From Fodinicurvata sp. EGI_FJ10296 (GTDB lineage Bacteria; Pseudomonadota; Alphaproteobacteria; DSM-16000; Inquilinaceae), in assembly GCF_040712075.1 (NCBI RefSeq), contig NZ_JBFCVL010000005.1, forward strand, positions 186,001 to 250,000: 64,000 bases of DNA. Reading direction: 5' to 3'. The translations under genes were made by a program, and so were the position numbers. The first letter of the stretch is position 1, and each line of letters starts with the position of its first letter. The notes beneath the pieces were generated by a model, which saw only the letters and a program-made list of their open reading frames with translations, made no database searches and was not told where the DNA came from. Of the stretch, positions 8,116 to 16,401 are shown in pieces.

Positions 8116-9285
8116 ATGAAAGTGTTCGAGAGAAGCGAATTCGAGGGACGGCTCGCGGAGGTGCGGCATAGAATGGCGGACCTGGACCTCGATGCCCTGG
8201 TTTGCACCAACCCGGCCAACATGAACTATCTGACCGGTTACGATGGCTGGTCGTTCTATGTGCACCAATGCGTCGTCATTTCGCACGATCGACCACCGCT
8301 CTGGATTGGCCGGCGACAGGATGCCGCCGGTGCGCGGGCCACGGTCTATATGAGCCATGACGACATAATCGGCTATCCGGACGACTATGTGCAGAACCGG
8401 GAAAAACACCCCTATTCGTTCGTTGCCGGCCAATTGACAACAATGGGTCTCGATCACGGCACGATCGGTGTCGAATCCGATACCTATTACTATTCCGCGG
8501 CGGCGGATGCCGCATTACGGGCCGGCTTGCCGAATGCCGCGATCATCGACAGCGGAACGCTGGTGAATTGGGTCCGGGCGATCAAATCGGACGCCGAGAT
8601 CGCCCTGATGCGTCAGGCGGCGCAAATTGCCGAAGCGTCGATGCGGGCCGCCATCGACGCGATTTCGCCGGGCACCCGACAGTGCGATGCAGTTGCCGAA
8701 ATCATGCGAACTCAGATCGGCGGCACTGCCGAATTCGGCGGCGATTACACCTCTATCGTGCCTTTGCTGCCGACGGGCAAATCCGTTGGCGCGCCGCACC
8801 TGACATGGTCCGACACTCCATTTCAGGAAGGGGAAGGCACGATCATCGAACTCGCCGGCTGCCGGCACCGCTATCACTGCCCCCTGGCACGCACGATTTT
8901 CCTCGGCACACCGCCGATGGCTTGGTCAGAAACCGCCCAGGTCGTTGTCGAGGGGGTCAATGCCGCGCTGGACGTCGCCCGGCCAGGCGCGACCTGCGAA
9001 GAGGTCGAGGCCGCCTGGCGCGCCGTCATCAATAGCCACGGCATCGACAAGGACAGCAGGCTTGGCTACTCGATCGGTCTGAACTATCCGCCCGACTGGG
9101 GGGAGCACACCATGAGTCTTCGAGCGGGCGATCGTACGGTGCTGAAACCGAACATGACGTTTCACCTCATACCGGGAATTTGGCAGGATCTGTTGGGCAT
9201 TGAAATCAGCGAGGCGTTTCACGTCACCGAAAGCGGTGCGGAACGGTTCACGGCGCTGGAACAGACACTTTTCGTAAAATCCTGA
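8116..9285 (+). CDS. doeA: Ectoine hydrolase DoeA/EutD (M24 peptidase-like)
   Basis: 389-aa pita-bread-fold (M24, creatinase/aminopeptidase P-like) hydrolase. DoeA opens the ectoine ring to N-alpha-acetyl-L-2,4-diaminobutyrate, the substrate of DoeB. The N-terminal creatinase-like domain contains CTNPANMNYLTGYDGWSFYV, a sequence typical of ectoine hydrolases; the catalytic half runs from about residue 165. Usual aminopeptidase metal ligands are partly replaced, as in creatinase-like members (for instance IIELAGCRHRYHCPLART). ATG 8116 has GGAG about 10 nt upstream. Last gene of the enuR-eutB-eutC-doeA set; no clear terminator follows. Confidence 0.92.
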   Translation: MKVFERSEFEGRLAEVRHRMADLDLDALVCTNPANMNYLTGYDGWSFYVHQCVVISHDRPPLWIGRRQDAAGARATVYMSHDDIIGYPDDYVQNREKHPYSFVAGQLTTMGLDHGTIGVESDTYYYSAAADAALRAGLPNAAIIDSGTLVNWVRAIKSDAEIALMRQAAQIAEASMRAAIDAISPGTRQCDAVAEIMRTQIGGTAEFGGDYTSIVPLLPTGKSVGAPHLTWSDTPFQEGEGTIIELAGCRHRYHCPLARTIFLGTPPMAWSETAQVVVEGVNAALDVARPGATCEEVEAAWRAVINSHGIDKDSRLGYSIGLNYPPDWGEHTMSLRAGDRTVLKPNMTFHLIPGIWQDLLGIEISEAFHVTESGAERFTALEQTLFVKS

Positions 9286-9357
9286 CCGCCATTTTGCCGG
9301 ACCCGTCCTGCCCGACCGGAGGCCGCATTTACGGTTTGATAGGGTTTTGCGCAGAGG

Positions 9358-9729
9358 ATGACCCGGCAGGCTAGCACTTCACAGCAATGTATTCAGGACG
9401 CTCACCCCCTCATGGCCGGACAACGGGACATCATCTACAGCGTTCTCGCAATGGACGCGACGGGCTGGAATACTCACGGGACTGTGCATGACATGCACAA
9501 CGCCATGGCGTCGGCCGAAAAATTGTTCGAAAGCGGTAAATTTAACGAGGTAAAAGTTGAAAAAGCTTTCTTCGATCCGGCGAACAAAAGACAAGTTACG
9601 ACAACAATACTTGAGCGAAAGAAGGACAACAAAAATTCTTACCTCACATTCTACCTGCTCTTATTTGCGGTATTAATTGGAATAATGAGCTTTGTCCTTA
9701 CCTATATTCTAGCTGGATCCTATACATGA
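9358..9729 (+). CDS. Hypothetical protein with C-terminal membrane anchor
   Basis: Encodes 123 aa; not recognised. Residues 24-55 are soluble (IIYSVLAMDATGWNTHG and a short helix), followed by a basic stretch and one strongly hydrophobic C-terminal segment (LTFYLLLFAVLIGIMSFVLT, about residues 96-115) ending 8 residues later, as in a tail-anchored protein. From about 9530 the DNA is visibly richer in A/T than all neighbours. The outer ATG (9358) has AGAGG directly abutting it, a poor spacing; ATG 9412 (105 aa) is an alternative. It lies between doeA and the padR operon on the same strand with no clear link to either. Real-gene status is supported by the hydrophobic segment and clean stop, not by homology. 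Confidence 0.55.
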   Translation: MTRQASTSQQCIQDAHPLMAGQRDIIYSVLAMDATGWNTHGTVHDMHNAMASAEKLFESGKFNEVKVEKAFFDPANKRQVTTTILERKKDNKNSYLTFYLLLFAVLIGIMSFVLTYILAGSYT

Positions 9730-9871
9730 TATCACCGTTTGCTTGAGGTGCATATCGGGATGATATTTCCCCGCCAAGGCGGCCCTCGATGTGATCGAAC
9801 CTGAATGGCAGCGTGCAATGCTGGCATGCGGCTGTAACGGATCTGGGCTGGACGATCCTGCTTGGCGGTAG

Positions 9872-9888
9872 TATATCGATTCGATATA
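9872..9888. promoter_or_regulatory. 17-bp palindrome, probable PadR operator
   Basis: TATATCGA-T-TCGATATA is a perfect 8-bp inverted repeat around one base, about 100 nt upstream of the padR start. AT-rich dyads of this kind are typical PadR-family operators, and efflux-linked padR genes are usually autoregulated. The link to this PadR is inference from position; the symmetry is seen directly. Confidence 0.7.
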
Positions 9889-9984
9889 TTCCGGATCGAT
9901 AGGATAGTGTGGCACGGCCGTTCAGACCGGCAACCCATCGGTCGCCCAATCATCCTCTACCCACAGCTTGCGGGATTCCAGCTT

Positions 9985-10620
9985 TTGGATACGAGAACAT
10001 TGTGCCTGGGCGCTCTGAAGCAGGGTCCGTGCTCGGGCTACGAGATACGCAAACGGTTCGAAGAAGGGCCATTCGGCCATTTTCAGGATATCAGCTTCGG
10101 CTCAATCTACCCGGCGCTGCGTCGATTAACAGACGATGGACTGGTAACCGTAACCGACCAGGAGCAGGACAGACGTCCAGACAAGAAGGTTTACGAGATG
10201 ACCCCGCAGGGGCATCTGGCTCTGGCGCGGATGGTCTCGACCGACCCCGCCAGCGACAAATTTCGCTCCGACCTGTTGTTCTCAATATTCTTTGCCGACC
10301 TGTTGCCGGCCGACCGGCTCGCTGAACTGGTCGAGAACCGCATCTTGCAGCATGAAGCCATCGTTCGGGAACTCTCCAAATGCGAAGATGACGACGGACA
10401 TGGTCCTCATTGCCCGACACGCCCCGGTCCGGAATTCGTGCGCGGTCTGGGTCTGACGATTCATCGTGCGTGTCTTGCTTATTATCGCAACAATCGTAAT
10501 TTTCTGATCGAAGGCCACCTAACCGACAATGACGAACCGACCGGCGGGAAATCGGATTCCCACGCATCCGACTCCGATCGCCTGCGCCAACCCGCTACGA
10601 CGTCCGGACGCACGACATGA
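9985..10620 (+). CDS. PadR-family transcriptional regulator of the RND efflux operon
   Basis: PadR-type winged-helix regulator, about 211 aa, with the family's N-terminal pattern DTRTLCLGALKQGPCSGYEI, the wing segment GSIYPALRRLTDDGLV and a C-terminal helical dimerisation domain. The start chosen is TTG 9985, because family members begin at this point and GGGA lies about 9 nt upstream; a longer in-frame reading into the operator region is unlikely. Its stop overlaps the adaptor gene start (ATGA), so it is first in a padR-adaptor-pump operon. PadR proteins commonly repress multidrug efflux genes and release DNA on binding phenolic or drug-like ligands. The ligand here is unknown. Confidence 0.9.
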   Translation: MDTRTLCLGALKQGPCSGYEIRKRFEEGPFGHFQDISFGSIYPALRRLTDDGLVTVTDQEQDRRPDKKVYEMTPQGHLALARMVSTDPASDKFRSDLLFSIFFADLLPADRLAELVENRILQHEAIVRELSKCEDDDGHGPHCPTRPGPEFVRGLGLTIHRACLAYYRNNRNFLIEGHLTDNDEPTGGKSDSHASDSDRLRQPATTSGRTT

Positions 10621-11741
10621 AGAAATTGATACTGATCGCCGCCATCGCGGGCATTGGCGTCGGCGCCTGGCTGGGCTACGACACCATATTTGCGACCGGC
10701 GAAAATGACGATCCACCACAGGGTGTGTCTGAGTCGGGAACCGGTTCGACGCCGGCGGAAAACAGGCCCGAACAGCGGAACCTCCAACAGGTTCGCGTTC
10801 GAACAATCGCTGCCGAACCGATGCAGGAGGAGATCATCCTTCAAGGCCGGACCATGGCCCAGCGCACCGTGACCATCACGGCGCAGGTCTCCGGGACCGT
10901 CGTCGCGGTGGAAGCCGACAGGGGCGAAACCGTCGACGGGGATCAAATCATTATAAGGCTGTCGTCCGACGACCGGGAAGCACGCGCGGAGGAAGCAAGG
11001 GCTCTGGTTCGCCAGCGCCAGGCAGAATTTGATGCGGCGCAGACGCTCAATCAGCGCGGTGTCCGCTCCAGCACCGATGTGACGCAAGCCGAGGCGGCGC
11101 TGCAAGGTGCGCGGGCGGCGGTTTCGGCGGCCGAACTTGCGCTGGACCGAATGATTGTTCGCGCGCCATTTGGTGGCATTCTCGACAGTCGACGTGCCGA
11201 ACTCGGCGCTTTCATCGACGCAGGCGAGGAAGTCGCCGTCATCATCGACCTCGACCCGCTCAGAATTCGGGGACAGGTATCCGAGCGAAATCTCGGCGAT
11301 ATCAGGACCGGGGATACCGGGCAGGTTCGGCTGGTGGGCGGAGATCAGGTCGAGGGTCAGGTGACCTATATTGGCGCCACGGCCGACGAACGTACCCGCA
11401 CCTTCCCTGTCGAGCTCGAGGTTCCCAATCCTGACAATGAAATCATTGAAAACCTCACCGCGGAAATCCGCCTCCCTCTTGCAGAGACCTCCGCGCACAG
11501 GATAGAGGCATCGCTGCTGTCGCTGTCTGACGATGGTGTGATTGGCGTCAAGAGCGTCGACAACGACGGAACAGTGGTTTTCAACCCGATTGAGATTCTC
11601 GGTGACAGCGACGGTGCTGTGTGGGTGTCGGGTCTGCCCGAAACGGCGACGATCATCACGGTGGGCCAGGAATTCGTCGTTGCCGATGAACGCGTCATCC
11701 CGGTCGATGAGGCCGATATCGCCGCGAGGACGACACAATGA
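10617..11741 (+). CDS. RND efflux periplasmic adaptor (membrane fusion protein)
   Basis: 374-aa HlyD/AcrA-type adaptor linking the inner-membrane RND pump to an outer-membrane channel. An N-terminal membrane anchor (LILIAAIAGIGVGAWLGYDT) is followed by an acidic spacer, the first half of the lipoyl domain (ITAQVSGTVVAVEADRGETV), a coiled-coil hairpin (about residues 120-165), the second lipoyl half (IVRAPFGGILDSRRAELGAF) and a beta-barrel domain. The start overlaps the padR stop by 4 nt, and the stop overlaps the pump start by 4 nt (ATGA at 11738-11741). No outer-membrane factor gene is next to it, so a shared TolC is probably used. Confidence 0.92.
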   Translation: MKKLILIAAIAGIGVGAWLGYDTIFATGENDDPPQGVSESGTGSTPAENRPEQRNLQQVRVRTIAAEPMQEEIILQGRTMAQRTVTITAQVSGTVVAVEADRGETVDGDQIIIRLSSDDREARAEEARALVRQRQAEFDAAQTLNQRGVRSSTDVTQAEAALQGARAAVSAAELALDRMIVRAPFGGILDSRRAELGAFIDAGEEVAVIIDLDPLRIRGQVSERNLGDIRTGDTGQVRLVGGDQVEGQVTYIGATADERTRTFPVELEVPNPDNEIIENLTAEIRLPLAETSAHRIEASLLSLSDDGVIGVKSVDNDGTVVFNPIEILGDSDGAVWVSGLPETATIITVGQEFVVADERVIPVDEADIAARTTQ

Positions 11742-14700
11742 CCGGCCTTGTCGACGCTGCGATCAGCAGATCCAGGACGGTCATTTCACTGCTTCTGATG
11801 CTGATCGTGGCCGGCGTCTTTTCCTATTCGGCGATTCCCAAGGAATCTGAACCCGACGTTTCCATCGGCATTATCTATGTCTCGCTGAATCTGAGCGGAA
11901 TCTCACCCGAAGACGCCGAGCGACTGATGGTTCGGCCGGTGGAGGAAGAGCTGCGCTCGATCGAGGGCGTCGACGAGATGCAGTCGACCGCCTATGAAGG
12001 CGGCGGCAACGTGGTCCTCGAATTCACGGCCGGCTACGACATGAGCCAGGCGCTTACCGATGTCCGGGAAGCCGTCGACAGGGCGCAGGCCGACTTGCCC
12101 GCCGACGCCGACGAGCCGACCGTCCAGGAGGTGGATACAAGTCTGTTTCCGGTCATGGTCGTGACGCTTTCAGGCAACGTGCCGGAACGCACCCTGATCG
12201 CACTGGCCCGCAACGCCGAGCGGACGATCGAGGGGCTGCGCCCGGTACTCAGCGTCGATATCGGCGGCGACCGTGATGAAGTCGTCGAGGTCGTGGTCGA
12301 TCCGCTCACCATCGAAAGCTACGGCCTCAACGGCAACGACATCGTGTCGCTCGTCAACCGGTCGAACCGTCTGGTTGCCGCAGGCAGTCTAGACCGCCAG
12401 GACGGGGCATTCTCGGTCAAGGTGCCCGGGTTGTTCCAGACGCTCGACGACATCCTGAACACACCGATCATGGCGACCGGCGATGCGGTCGTGCGATTCC
12501 GGGACGTTGCTGAAATCAGGCGGACCTTCAAGGAGCCGACGAGCATCGCCCGTGTGGACGGTCTGCCAGCCGTCGCGCTGGAGGTTCGCAAGCGGGCCGG
12601 CGAGAACATCATCGACACCGTTTCCGCGATCCGGACGGCCATGGAACGGGAGAGCGCCGCCTGGCCTGACGCCGTACAGGTCACGTTTACCCAGGACCGG
12701 TCCGACGACATCGTCATCGCTCTGACGGATCTTCAGAACAACGTGATCATGGCGATCCTGCTTGTGATGGTGGTGCTTGTCGGCGCGCTCGGGTTCCGGT
12801 CGGCGGCTTTCGTCGGCGTGGCCATTCCCGGATCATTTCTGACGGCCATTCTGCTGCTGCACGTCCAGGGCTATACGATCAACATTGTCGTCCTGTTCGG
12901 ACTTATCCTTGCCGTCGGCATGCTTGTCGACGGCGCTATCGTGGTAACGGAATTCGCCGACCGGAAAATGCGTGAAGGTCTGGACCGCAAGGAGTCGTAT
13001 GGACTCGCGGCCAAGCGGATGTTTTGGCCCATCACGGCGTCAACGGCCACCACGCTGGCCGCGTTCTCTCCTTTGCTGTTCTGGCCGGGCGTCGTCGGCG
13101 AATTCATGAAGTATCTGCCGATTACGCTGATCATGACGCTGTCCGCCTCATTGGCCATGGCCCTGATATTCGTGCCGACTCTCGGCGCGAATTTCGGTAG
13201 CGCGAGCAGCAGCGGCAGCGACGAGACGATGAAGGCGCTCGCTCAGGACGGCGAGGCCGATCTCGACTCGGTAAAGGGGATTACCGGCGGATATGTGCGT
13301 CTGCTGCGGCGGGTCCTCAGGATTCCCGGAACAATCCTTGCCGGTACGGTTGTGTTGCTCGTCGCGGTTTGGGGCACATACGGAATGCTCGGCAACGGGG
13401 TCGAATTTTTTCCCGACGTCGAGCCGGAACAGGCGATCGTTCTCGTTCATGCACGCGGCAACATGTCAATCCACGAGCGCGATGCCCTGATGGCAGAAGC
13501 CGAAGCCGCAGTGCTTGAGATGCAGGACGAATTTACCAGCGTCTATACCCGAACCGGTGGCGCGGGCGGCGTTGGCCAGGAAGTGGCCGAGGACGTCATC
13601 GGTCAGATCACGATCGAATTCATCGAGTGGGATCAGCGTCGTACCGCCGCCGAGATATTCGAGGAAATTCGCCAGCGCACCAACCACCTGGCAGGCGTTG
13701 ACGTCGAAATCCGTGAGCCGGAGGCGGGTCCTCCCGTCGGCAAACCGGTGAGTATCGAACTGTCGTCAGCAGTCCCGGCATTATTGCCGGACACGGTGGC
13801 CCGTATTCGCGAATTCATGGAAACGGAAATGGACGGGCTGACCGACATCGAGGACAGCCGTCCGCTGCCGGGCATTGACTGGGAGCTCATCGTTGATCGT
13901 GCGCAGGCGGCAAAATTCGGCATCGACGTAACGGCGGTCGGCGATTCGATACAGCTCGTCACAAGCGGACTGTCGCTCGGGTCCTATCGTCCGGACGATT
14001 CCAGCGACGAGGTCGATATCGTCATCCGTTATCCAAGCGAATACCGAACCTTCGATCAGCTCGATTCCGTAAGGATCGAGACCGATCAGGGGTCGATCCC
14101 GATCAGCAATTTTGTCGAACGCAGCGCCATTCAACAGACAGGCACCATTGATCGCGTAAGCGGCCAGCGGGTCATGACCATCATGGCGAATGTCCAGTCC
14201 GGTGTTCTGGCCGCCGACAAGGTCGCGGAATTACGGAATTGGATTTCCAGCGCCGATCTGGATCCGCGCATCGACATCACGTGGCGCGGCGAGGACGAAG
14301 AGCAGCAGGCGGCGTCGGAGTTTCTGGGAACCGCCTTCCTGATGGCGTTGTTCCTGATGGCGATCATTCTGCTCACGCAGTTCAACAGCTTCTATTCCGC
14401 CTTCCTGATTCTGAGCGCCGTCATCATGTCCACCATCGGCGTTCTGATCGGGCTTCTTGTCGTTGGCCAACCGTTCGGCATCGTCATGACGGGGGTCGGC
14501 ATCATTGCGCTGGCGGGAATCGTTGTTAACAACAATATCGTCCTGATCGACACCTATGACCGCCTGAAGGAAACAGCTCCCACAGCGCTGGATGCGCTGT
14601 TGCGGACCGGCGCACAGCGTTTCCGCCCGGTTATGCTGACGACGATCACAACGGTCCTGGGACTGCTGCCGATGGCGCTCGGAATCAATGTGAACTTTGT

Positions 14701-15124
14701 CAATTTCGAGATCACTGTCGGTGCACCGGCCATGCAGTGGTGGATCGGCATGGCGACCGCGATCGTCTTCGGCCTGACGTTCTCCACCGTACTGACGCTC
14801 GTCGTGACCCCAAGCGCGCTGTTGCTCCGGGTCAATATTGCAGAGGCCCGGGCTCGACGCCGTCATCGACGCGCTGAGGCGCGAGAGGCGCGCTCTGCCG
14901 GGGCCGACACACGGCTGCCGGCCAACACCCCCGATGGGGCAGTGTCCGGCGCCGGCTCGACTGAGAAAACACCGACCGCGCCGCCACCGATGGTGGCGAC
15001 CCCGTCGTCGGCCAGCACCGATGCCGGCAAAGAAAGCGGGCTGAACCCGGATCTTGATACCACTGACCCCAATACTGTCAACCGGCCGGCGCCCGTTGGC
15101 CGAAAGTCGATCGGGCGATCATGA
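11738..15124 (+). CDS. RND-family efflux transporter, inner-membrane pump
   Basis: 1128-aa AcrB/MMPL-superfamily pump with the 12-TM, two-large-periplasmic-loop layout: TM1 near residue 10-30 (ISLLLMLIVAGVFSYSA), TM4 with LAVGMLVDGAIVVTEF, TM7 near 530, TM10-12 at about 865-1050. It drives proton-coupled export through the adaptor encoded just upstream. In TM4 the classical AcrB Asp pair is here Asp-Gly, which recurs in several non-HAE1 subfamilies. The last 75 residues after TM12 are a basic then Pro/Thr/Ser-rich cytoplasmic tail. The 3' end overlaps the convergent CDP-alcohol transferase gene by 47 nt. Substrates cannot be inferred. Confidence 0.93.
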   Translation: MTGLVDAAISRSRTVISLLLMLIVAGVFSYSAIPKESEPDVSIGIIYVSLNLSGISPEDAERLMVRPVEEELRSIEGVDEMQSTAYEGGGNVVLEFTAGYDMSQALTDVREAVDRAQADLPADADEPTVQEVDTSLFPVMVVTLSGNVPERTLIALARNAERTIEGLRPVLSVDIGGDRDEVVEVVVDPLTIESYGLNGNDIVSLVNRSNRLVAAGSLDRQDGAFSVKVPGLFQTLDDILNTPIMATGDAVVRFRDVAEIRRTFKEPTSIARVDGLPAVALEVRKRAGENIIDTVSAIRTAMERESAAWPDAVQVTFTQDRSDDIVIALTDLQNNVIMAILLVMVVLVGALGFRSAAFVGVAIPGSFLTAILLLHVQGYTINIVVLFGLILAVGMLVDGAIVVTEFADRKMREGLDRKESYGLAAKRMFWPITASTATTLAAFSPLLFWPGVVGEFMKYLPITLIMTLSASLAMALIFVPTLGANFGSASSSGSDETMKALAQDGEADLDSVKGITGGYVRLLRRVLRIPGTILAGTVVLLVAVWGTYGMLGNGVEFFPDVEPEQAIVLVHARGNMSIHERDALMAEAEAAVLEMQDEFTSVYTRTGGAGGVGQEVAEDVIGQITIEFIEWDQRRTAAEIFEEIRQRTNHLAGVDVEIREPEAGPPVGKPVSIELSSAVPALLPDTVARIREFMETEMDGLTDIEDSRPLPGIDWELIVDRAQAAKFGIDVTAVGDSIQLVTSGLSLGSYRPDDSSDEVDIVIRYPSEYRTFDQLDSVRIETDQGSIPISNFVERSAIQQTGTIDRVSGQRVMTIMANVQSGVLAADKVAELRNWISSADLDPRIDITWRGEDEEQQAASEFLGTAFLMALFLMAIILLTQFNSFYSAFLILSAVIMSTIGVLIGLLVVGQPFGIVMTGVGIIALAGIVVNNNIVLIDTYDRLKETAPTALDALLRTGAQRFRPVMLTTITTVLGLLPMALGINVNFVNFEITVGAPAMQWWIGMATAIVFGLTFSTVLTLVVTPSALLLRVNIAEARARRRHRRAEAREARSAGADTRLPANTPDGAVSGAGSTEKTPTAPPPMVATPSSASTDAGKESGLNPDLDTTDPNTVNRPAPVGRKSIGRS

Positions 15125-15698
15125 TTCTGCTTGTTGTCGTCAACCAGCAGGCAGCCCCGAATACGATGGCGATCCAGACGAAGGCGTCCGGGAACAGGCA
15201 GATCGCGATGAACATCATCACTGTCTCGGTCCCTTCCGTCAGACCACCCAAATAATAGAATGCCTTGGAACCGCGTTTTTCCGTCGCTACACCGTGTTTC
15301 TGCGCCAAAATCGCGTAGGCGAGAAAGCTGGTTCCAGTACCGACGAAGCTGAAGATCAGGAAGGCGGCTGCAAGCGCTGTTTCCGGCCGACCAAGGGCAA
15401 ACGCGAATACAAGTCCGGAATAGACGATGAAGTCGAAGACAATATCATAATATCCACCAAGATCTGTGGCACCGTCGATGCGAGCGACGGCGCCGTCCAG
15501 ACCGTCGAACAGGCGGTTGATCAGGATCAGCACCAGCGCGACAATCGGGGCATCCAGCGCCAGCGCACCCATGGCCAGGACGCCGATGCCGAAGCCGGCT
15601 ATGGTGACCCCCGTTGCCGTTGCGCCCAATTTGACCGCTTTCACGGCAACAGCAGAAAGGCTCCGGTCGATGGCAGGGCGCAGCAGTGGATCCAGCAT
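15078..15698 (-). CDS. CDP-alcohol phosphatidyltransferase family protein
   Basis: 206-aa integral membrane enzyme of the CDP-alcohol phosphatidyltransferase family, which moves a substituted phosphate from a CDP-alcohol to a second alcohol in phospholipid synthesis. The catalytic signature DxxDGxxAR...GxxxDxxxD is read as DGLDGAVARIDGATDLGG and then YYDIVFD (about residues 64-89). Several hydrophobic segments surround it (GVTIAGFGIGVLAMGALALD, LVFAFALGRPETALAAAFLI). The substrate is not evident; the protein is closer to the small PgsA/CLS-like set than to phosphatidylserine synthase. Convergent with the RND pump gene, sharing 47 nt at the 3' ends. Confidence 0.88.
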   Translation of the reverse strand: MLDPLLRPAIDRSLSAVAVKAVKLGATATGVTIAGFGIGVLAMGALALDAPIVALVLILINRLFDGLDGAVARIDGATDLGGYYDIVFDFIVYSGLVFAFALGRPETALAAAFLIFSFVGTGTSFLAYAILAQKHGVATEKRGSKAFYYLGGLTEGTETVMMFIAICLFPDAFVWIAIVFGAACWLTTTSRIMIARSTFGQRAPAG

Positions 15699-15866
15699 CT
15701 TTGACGTTTCTCTTCCATGGGGGCATTGGCGGCTCTCAATGGAATTGCAAATCGATTGCCCGGTCCATACGTCTTTGCCGCGAAGGCGAAATGATTTACC
15801 GCCTGTTAATTGACTTTACGGCAGGATACCGGCCGAAATCGAACACTACCGGCTGGAGCCACTCGC

Positions 15867-16352
15867 GTGGATATACCCTTGGCAGAATCAGCCAGAGACC
15901 CTCTTCAAATGCTCGCTGCGGCATCCGAAAAAAATGGCCGCTTCGAAGTACGGTCGGTCAGTGTGGGCGCCGACGGGCGGCTGGCAGTGGAAACACCGGC
16001 TCCGCCGTCGCGATTCCATTTCTCGTTCCAGGGCACGGTCTTCCATGTCCGCCTCATGCCGCTGAGTGCCGGGTTTCGGCTTCAGATCAGCGCGGTTCTG
16101 GGCCACATACCCTTTACAGCCGAAAGCCTTGCCCTTCGCAACTCGGCCCTGGAGATAATACGCGCAACGGAGCCACTGGATAAGATCCGCTTCGTTGTCG
16201 CTCATGGCCAGCAAGTCGCCGCGATCGCCAACAGGGATGTCGACGATCAGTCGCTTCCCGAGGCCGTTCTCCACGAGACATCCATGGTGCTTCATCAGGC
16301 GCGGCCCTATCTGGCATTGCTGCGCACTGTCCTGCGGCCGGCGCTGGAGTGA
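15867..16352 (+). CDS. Hypothetical protein, about 161 aa
   Basis: Not recognised. It has no signal peptide or membrane segment. The pattern is mixed alpha/beta: strands around FEVRSVSVGADGRLAVE and FHFSFQGTVFHVRLMPL, then a long C-terminal helical half ending LLRTVLRPALE. GTG 15867 is chosen because GGAG lies 8 nt upstream; an upstream TTG (15810) would add 19 residues. It sits alone on the plus strand between two minus-strand genes. The alternating beta-rich N-half and helical C-half are loosely like small chaperone or YbjN-type folds, but that is only a pattern impression. Confidence 0.6.
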   Translation: MDIPLAESARDPLQMLAAASEKNGRFEVRSVSVGADGRLAVETPAPPSRFHFSFQGTVFHVRLMPLSAGFRLQISAVLGHIPFTAESLALRNSALEIIRATEPLDKIRFVVAHGQQVAAIANRDVDDQSLPEAVLHETSMVLHQARPYLALLRTVLRPALE

Positions 16353-16401
16353 CTTCGACGGCGACGACAGCTCTCGCCGCAACTCGCCAGCCGAACCCAT
16401 C

